This document shows positions 57,854 through 64,000 of a stretch of 64,000 nucleotides of DNA, one piece after another. Under the pieces are notes generated by a model that made no database searches, was not told the origin of the DNA, and saw only the letters and a list, made by a program, of their open reading frames with translations. Origin of the DNA: Euryodendron excelsum (lineage: Eukaryota; Streptophyta; Magnoliopsida; Ericales; Pentaphylacaceae); the NCBI GenBank assembly GCA_033060915.1, contig CM065385.1, forward strand, positions 18,350,501-18,414,500, read 5' to 3'. How positions within the stretch are numbered: position 1 is the stretch's first letter; the number at the start of each line of letters is the position of its first letter. Made by a program: the position numbers and the translations under genes.

Positions 57854-59584
57854 ATGGCAAACCTCAACGATAGCAACAATGACAACCTCGAAAGAGGAAG
57901 TAACCAAGGAGACGATCCCCTCCAAAACCGTACCATGAGGGATTACATGAATCCCCAAAGGCAAACCCCCACTTTTGCCATAGTACTTCCTACACACCAA
58001 ACCACACTGAATATTAAACCAGGAATGCTACTTGCCTTACCTCAATTTCATGGTTATAATTCGGAACAACCGTATACACACATTAAAGATTTCGAAGATG
58101 TATGCTCACTGTTCCAAGATAATTCATGTCCTAGGGAAGTTTTACTGTTGAAACTTTTCCCTTTCACTCTAAAGGACAAGGCAAAGATGTGGTCTAATTC
58201 ATTGAGGTCTATGTCCATACATACGTGGCATATACTGCAAGGGGAGTTTTTGAAAAAATTCTTCCTTGAAAATCACATCGAGGCACTACGTCGTGCCATC
58301 TCCCAATTTGCACCAAATAGTGGTGAGAACTTCTTCCAATGTTGGGAGAGGTTCAAGGACCTACTTTTCGCATGTCCACATCAGGGGTTCCCTGAATGGC
58401 ACATCATAAATACATTTTACTCTTCATTGACTCCTTAATCGAAGATGTTCGTCGAATCTATGTGCGCGAGAACCTATCCAGACAAAAACCTCACAGAGGC
58501 ATCTAATTACTTCGATTATTTGGCCAAATTGACTAGGGATTGGGCTAATGCTAACATGGCAAGGGATGGGTCCAACACTGGAGCACAAAATCTCACACAT
58601 AAGCCCACCAACACATCACATGTGGGAGTAAAACACCAATTGGGGGAGGTAGAAGATTTACAAGCTAGGGTCACAACACTCACTCGTAAATTAGAGGCTT
58701 TGGAAACTTCTAAGGCCACCATGACATTACTAGTTGAAACATCTTCATCATGTTTAGTTTGTGACACACAGGACCACGATACTACATCATGTCCTGTAAT
58801 ACCGAGGGTACGGAAAGCACTCCATGGTCAAGTAAATGTGGTTGGCCAATTCCAAGGGGGATATCAAAATCAAAGGAGCGGGAATAATCCTTACTTCAAC
58901 ACATATAACCCCGGGTGGAGGAATCACCCTAACTTTGGGTGGAAGCAAGAGGGTCCTTCAAATCCTCAACCCTTCCAACAACCTCCACCACCGTTCCAAA
59001 CACCACCACAACCGTTTCAAGGACAATCAATCACGTATCCCACACCGTCGGTACCACAAACATATACACCTCAACTGGCACAATACCACCCGCCCTATAT
59101 AAGGACTAATGAAGATAATCACGTGACTAATGATTTTCGATCACTCACAAACAGGGTAACGAGTTTGGAACAATCGCAAGGGGAGACCAATATGATAGTC
59201 AAAGACATCTACAAGATGTTGATGACTCAACAAATGCAAGGGCAATTTCTAGCCCAACCTCAACCAAACCCGAAACCTGTAAACTACGTTGACACGAAAC
59301 ATAAGCAAGTTCAGGCCATCACCCTTAGGAGTAGAAAACAACTGGAACAAACCAACCCTCCTAACAACATTGATCAAGGGAAAAAGGATGCGTCTGCCGG
59401 GTCAGGGCATGAGGAAAAGAGAGAGGAGAGTGAGAATGAAAAGAACATGAGCGAATCGAAAGAGAATGGGAGTCATTCTGAGCTGTCTCCCCAAACATCT
59501 AAGGACGTGAGCTTGGAAGACTTAAAACATGCACCATTCCCACATAGGTTGACCAAAGCGAGTAAAGCGAACTTGAATGCTTAA
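57854..59584 (+). pseudogene. Athila-type gag (broken)
   Basis: The frame from the ATG at 57854 contains the retrotransposon gag core (LLKLFPFTLKDKAKMWSNSL, QCWERFKDLLFACPHQGF) with a stop at 58436-58438. The same frame continues through a Cys-containing segment (CLVCDTQDHDTTSCP) and a proline/glutamine-rich stretch (PFQQPPPPFQTPPQPFQG). A coiled segment (LTNRVTSLEQSQGE) and a charged tail follow, to the TAA at 59582-59584. Open sequence extends upstream without an ATG to about 57611, so the true start may be earlier. Capsid function is known from the family; this copy cannot make full-length Gag. Confidence 0.85.
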
Positions 59585-60232
59585 ATTTATGATGTTTTCA
59601 AACAAGTTCGAATTAACATCCCTATGTTAGATGCCATTAAAAGAATACCATACTATGCCAAGTTCTTGAAGGACTTGTGCACTGTAAAAAGAAAATTGTA
59701 TGTTAAAGAAATGGCAATGATGAATGAAAGTCAGAGCGTAATTCTCTAATATAAGTCGGTGCCGAAATATAAGGACCCCAGTTGTCCTCCGATTTCGTGC
59801 ATAATAGGGGGTTCTAGGATTGATCGCGCACTTCTTGACCTAGGTTCAAGTGTGAACCTTCTTCCATATTATGTGTATAAAGAACTAGGTTTAGGAGAGC
59901 TTAAATCGACACGAGTGACATTAGAGTTAGCTGATCGGTTTGTGAAAGTCCCTAGAGGTATTATTGAGGATGTGCTCATACAAGTTGATACATTCTACTA
60001 TCCAGTGGATTTTATTGTTTTAGATACCCAACCAGTAGAGGCCGAGTCGTCTAAGCGTCATATCCTAGTTATTTTAGGACGAGCCTTCCTAGCAACCGTG
60101 AATGCCATTATTCATTGTAGAAATGGGTTGCTTAAGCTTTCATTCGGGAATATAACCTTAGAGACCAACATTTTCATAGTAGGTAAGCAATTGCAGGAAG
60201 TAGACCAATTTGAGGAGGTAGACTTCATCTAG
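59585..60232 (+). pseudogene. Athila-type protease region
   Basis: Same frame as gag: FLKDLCTVKRKL, then a TAA at 59747-59749, then the aspartic protease with ALLDLGSSVNLLPYYVY (family motif DLGASVNLLP) and LGRAFLATVNAIIH. A TAG closes it at 60230-60232. The substitution of Leu for Thr in the D-T-G triad is normal for Athila-type elements as far as I know. Confidence 0.85.
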
Positions 60233-60539
60233 TCTATCATCCAAGAGCATGTGGTTCTGGAATTCATGAAGGACCCAATTGAGAAAGCTCTAGTTTGGAG
60301 TGAGCCTTATGGTTAATTGGAGTCTGAGCGTGTAGGTTTTAGAGACCAATCAATTACAAGGGGAGGAAGTGATATGGTCATGCATGTGGGTCATTGGACC
60401 CCTGTTTTTGAACCCCTTACTCCTAGTGTTATCAAGCCAGTCTCTTCCGAAGAGCAACCACCAACTCCTTAAAGAAAGCCTTTACCTTCTACCCTCAAGT
60501 TGCTTTTCTTGGGGAAGGTGAATTATTCGCCGTGAGGCA

Positions 60540-61880
60540 TCTTTATTATAAGTGCTCGTGAAACATAGGAAAGCCTTAGGTTGGGCTATAGCGGACCTTC
60601 ACGGCATTAGCCCTCTCATGTGCACACATTGCGTATATCTTAAAGAGGAATCTAAGCCAGTGCGTTAAATGCAGAGATGCTTAGACCCCAACATGAAAGA
60701 GGTAGTTAGAAGCGAAGTGCTGAAGCTTCTCGATGCGGGTATCATATACCCCATCTCTAATTCTAAATGGGTTAGTCTAACCCAAGTTGTTCCTAAAAAG
60801 TCGGGAGTTACGGTAATGAAGAATGAGCTGAATGAACTAGTTCCTACTAGGATCCAAACAGGTTGGAGAATGTACATTGACTACCAGAAGCTCAATGCCG
60901 CAACTAGGAAAGATTACTTCCCACTTCCATTCTTGGACCAAGTCCTAGAACGAGTTGCGGGCCGAGCTTTTTATTGTTTCCTCGATGGTTATTCTGGCTA
61001 TAGCCAAATAGAGGTCGCTCTAGAAGATCAGGACAAGACTACATTCACGTGCCCTTTTGGCACCTATTCATATAGGAGAGTGCCCTTTGGCCTATGCAAT
61101 GCACCAGCCACTTTCCAAAGGTGCATGATGTCTATTTTCAGTGACATGGTTGACCAAATTCTTGAAGTTTTTATGGATGACATCTCGGTTTATGGGGATA
61201 GCTATGAATTGTGTCTTGAGCACTTAGAGCAAGTTTTGGAATGATATGAGGAAAGCCATTTAGTGCTTAACTGAGAAAAGTGTCATTTCATGGTGACACA
61301 AGGTATAGTCTTGGGACATATAGTGTCTGACAAGGGGATCGAGGTAGATAGAGCCAAAGTCGAAATGATTTAATGTCTTCCTCCCCCTAAAAGCGTAAAA
61401 GATGTGAGATCATTCTTAGGGCATGCCGGGTTTTACCGGCGCTTCATTCAGGGGTTTAGTGCCATATCGAGACCTTTGTGCCACTTGCTTTCATTAGATG
61501 TACCTTTTGAGTGGACACCACAACGCCAAGAAGCCTTTGATAAACTTAAAGGGCTTCTCACCACCGCACCTATTATTTGATCACCTGATTGGTCTCTTCC
61601 TTTCAAGTTGATGTGTGACACGAGTGATTATGCAGTGGGGGCTGTGTTGGGGCAAAGGGAAGATAACAAACCATATGTCATCTATTATACGAGCAAAACA
61701 CTTACTGAGGCTCAATTGACTATACCACCACAGAAAAAGAGCTCCTTACCGTAGTTTTCGCACTTGACAAATTTAGGTCGTACTTAATCGGATCACTTGT
61801 TATCATATACATCGATCACTTCGTGCTTAAGTACCTTTTGAGTAAACCCGAGGCGAAACCCCGACTCATCTGATGGATCC
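60540..61880 (+). pseudogene. Athila-type reverse transcriptase and RNase H
   Basis: The pre-RT segment (HRKALGWAIADLHGISPLMC) reads one frame away from the protease. RT motifs follow: EVLKLLDAGIIYPISNSKWV, RMYIDYQKLNAATRKD, YCFLDGYSGYSQI, FGLCNAPATFQRCM and catalytic FMDDISVYGD (about 61170). RNase H shows CDTSDYAVGAVLGQR. Stops are at 61242-61244 and 61272-61274 and two more follow, and a one-base frameshift near 61720 moves RNase H into the next frame ([20 protein letters not shown]). Confidence 0.9.
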
Positions 61881-61882
61881 TC

Positions 61883-63355
61883 TTGCTACAAAAGTTCCAT
61901 ATTGAAATTCGAGACAAAAAAGGGGTCGAAAATGTAGTAGCCGATCACTTGTCGCAGCTCCCTATTGATGGGGAAGCCCAAGACCCCCTTTCAATCAACA
62001 AACACTTTTTTGATGAGCATCTCTTCCAAATCACTGCACATACAAGCACAATTTGCCCGTGGTATGCTAACATTGCAAACTACTTAGCCACCGGTAGGAT
62101 ACCCTCACATTGGTCTAGTATTGATAATAAGAAGTTCTTTAGGAATGTAAGGTATTTCTCTTGGGAAGATCCTTACTCGTTCAAATATTGTCCTGATCAA
62201 ATTGTTCGTATGTGTGTTCCTGACACCGAGGTAAAAAGCATAATTGAGTTCTGCCATTCACAGGCGTGTGGTGGACAATTTTCATCTCATAAAATCGTTG
62301 CAAAGGTTTTGCAAACCGGGTTCTATTGGCCCACCTTATTCCATGATGTCCATACCTTTTGCACATCTTGCGATCGATGCCAACGATTAGGAAGTTTATC
62401 TCAGAGGCACATGATGCCTCTTACTCCGATCATTATTCTAGAGGTCTTTGATTGCTGGGGTATTGATTTTATGGGACCATTTCCAAACTCGTGTGGTTAT
62501 CTCTATATTCTAGTGGCTATAGACTACGTATCCAAATGGATAGAAGCCATCCCGTCGCGTACCAACGACCATGTTGTTGTGATCAAGTTCTAAAAGGAGT
62601 ATATTTTTGCTAGATTTGGTATGCCCCAAGCTATCATCAGTGATGGTGGCTCCCACTTCTGTAACCGGCCTGTAGGTCTTTTAATGAGGAAGTACGGGGT
62701 GTTTAGTAAGGTTGGTACACCTTACCACCCCCAAACACAAGGCCAAGTTGAGTTAGCAAATAGGGAGATCAAACAAGTCTTTGAGAAGACCGTCAATCCT
62801 AATCGAAAGGATTGATCCTTGTGATTAGAAGATGCATTATGGGCATATAGGACAGTATATAAGACCATTCTAGGTTCATCCCTGTATAGACTTATGTATG
62901 GGAAGGCGTGCCACCTTCCGGTTGAAGTAAAGCACAAGGCATATTGGGCAATCTGTCAATTTTATATGAGTCTAGATCAGGCAGGTCCCCTACGGCAATT
63001 ACAACTCAATGAACTAGAGGAGATCAGGAATGATGCTTATGAGAATTCAAAAATCTCTAAGGCGAAAATGAAATCGGTACACGACCAACACATTTTGCGA
63101 AAATCTTTTGAAGTAGGTCAAAGAGTTCTGCTATATAACTCTTGGTTACATTGGTTTTCGGGCAAGCTTCAGAGTCGTTGGTCAGGACCCTTTGTGGTGC
63201 GCAGTGTCACATCTTATGGTGCAATTGAAATTGAAAACCCTAAAAATGGAAATGTGTTTAAAGTTAATGGGCATCGGTTGAAGCCCTACCTTGATAATTT
63301 TGTGGGTAAGGTCGAATGTGTGGATCTTGAGGATCCACCCCCTTTTGATCTTTAG
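61883..63355 (+). pseudogene. Athila-type integrase
   Basis: Starts with the RNase H tail ([20 protein letters not shown]), then the HHCC module ([16 protein letters not shown] and [11 protein letters not shown]). The catalytic core has GIDFMGPFP (Asp), IISDGGSHFCNR (Asp) and YHPQTQGQVELANREIKQ (Glu). The C-terminal part has [10 protein letters not shown] and [10 protein letters not shown], with no chromodomain, as expected for Athila. Stops at 62591-62593, 62813-62815 and 62822-62824 break it; the frame otherwise stays open to TAG at 63355. Confidence 0.92.
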
Positions 63356-63589
63356 TCTCCCTTTAGACAGAGACTTGGTAAATTTTGTATCTTCTGTAGA
63401 TTATTATCACGATTTCTACTATTTTGCTTTCATTTTTTTTAGAGTTCTTCCGGTTGTTTTATTTCCCTTTATTATATTTTATTTTAATTCTATTTTCTTT
63501 TATTGAGTCTTGTTTTTTGCTTTTGGGTTGTTTTGTTTTGTTTTAGGTTTTTCTTCACCAGTTTCCGTTTTATTCCTTGCAAACGTATA

Positions 63590-64000
63590 ATGGCATCTCT
63601 TGGAACCAAGTTCTCCAAAAGGGGTCATAAACGGAGTCGAATAAAAGTTGAGTGATTCGCTAATTCACAGGAGCGAGACATGTTCATGAACAATTTTCAT
63701 AGTCGTAAGGTCCTCATTGAGCATTGTATTCACTTGTTGGAATTTGCGGATGATCTTTTGCGAGCTAATTTCCTTCATAGGGGATGGGTTCATATGCTGG
63801 GTAGAGAAGGGGCTGTTAATGTTGACATGGTTCGTGAATTTTATGCTTATTTGACTCATACCTCACAGCCTGAGCTTATCTTGACCTCCACGGTGAGGGT
63901 CGGACCATTTCCATTAGCAAAGAGGACGTTTCTTGTCTTCTCCGTATACCATCCACTTGTCATCCTGATTATCTGTCATTCCCTTGTTCTACGCCTACTA
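63590..64000 (+). pseudogene. Third ORF downstream of Athila pol, partial
   Basis: A frame beginning at the ATG at 63590 (MASLGTKFSKRGHKRSR) meets a TGA at 63653-63655, continues (SRKVLIEHCIHLLEF, VREFYAYLTHTSQPE), then shifts frame near 63898 (TISISKEDVSCLLRIP). Such ORFs after pol occur in Athila elements; some are called envelope-like and some carry a 'putative plant transposon protein' domain. I see the latter resemblance. It continues beyond the window. Confidence 0.6.

Larger units (their letters stand above)
56069..64000 (+). mobile_element. Athila-type Ty3/gypsy element, 5' part (runs off the window)
   Basis: 5' LTR, tRNA-Asp-type primer site, gag, protease, RT/RNase H, integrase and the start of a third ORF follow in the order of plant Athila/Tat elements. 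Stops and frameshifts occur in every coding region. The 3' LTR and target duplication are outside the window; the five bases before the LTR are ACCAC. Confidence 0.92.

Noticed and set aside
58516..58767. Minus-strand frame inside Athila gag
   Set aside because: It is antisense to a recognised gag segment.

Overview
This window looks like gene-poor, AT-rich DNA from a plant nucleus, most likely a eudicot and perhaps a woody one; the species cannot be read from it. The evidence is one intronless receptor-kinase gene that is clearly a brassinosteroid receptor (BRI1) orthologue, several classes of plant LTR retrotransposon, plant-type MITEs and SINEs, and many (CT), (TA) and poly(T) tracts. I see no bacterial gene organisation, no CRISPR array and no tRNA or rRNA gene.

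Layout. 1-3992: AT-rich intergenic DNA with a compound microsatellite, two long palindromic foldback elements and a possible small DNA transposon. 3993-10612: a complete but inactivated Ty3/gypsy chromovirus with two LTRs, target-site duplication CACTG, primer-binding site, polypurine tract, gag, pol and chromodomain. 10613-15754: intergenic. 15755-21866: a decayed Ty1/copia element whose coding core (17757-20978) is inverted relative to its ends. 21867-26230: intergenic. 26231-30148: promoter, CT-rich leader, small upstream ORF and coding sequence of BRI1. 30149-37604: intergenic DNA with a possible SINE, a 102-bp tandem duplication, an hAT-like MITE, an unidentified coding-like fragment, a foldback element and a PIF/Harbinger-like MITE. 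37605-39684: a solo LTR. 39685-45900: intergenic DNA with another foldback, a MITE and a short SINE with a perfect 16-bp duplication. About 45900-55325: a nest in which an old transposon-type ORF is split by a non-autonomous LTR element (47165-55192, minus strand), whose left LTR is itself split by a second solo LTR (47938-50183, minus strand). 56069-64000: the left 8 kb of an Athila-type Ty3/gypsy element (5' LTR, tRNA-Asp-type primer site, gag, protease, RT, integrase, start of a third ORF); its 3' end is outside the window.

How the parts relate. BRI1 is the only confident host gene and looks intact: signal peptide, LRR ectodomain with the steroid-binding island, one membrane span and a kinase with all catalytic residues. 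Everything else is mobile DNA in various states of decay. The non-autonomous element at 47165-55192 and the Athila element at 56069 share homologous LTRs, the same primer type and the same core promoter, and lie head to head 876 bp apart. The natural reading is that the autonomous family supplies proteins to the non-autonomous one.

The most unusual structures are the inverted copia core with a 50-bp inverted duplication at its breakpoints, the autonomous/non-autonomous pair with TTCGAA-rich LTR blocks, a 71-72-bp array inside the solo LTR family, and an upstream ORF that overlaps the BRI1 start codon. I did not find a convincing new multi-gene system.
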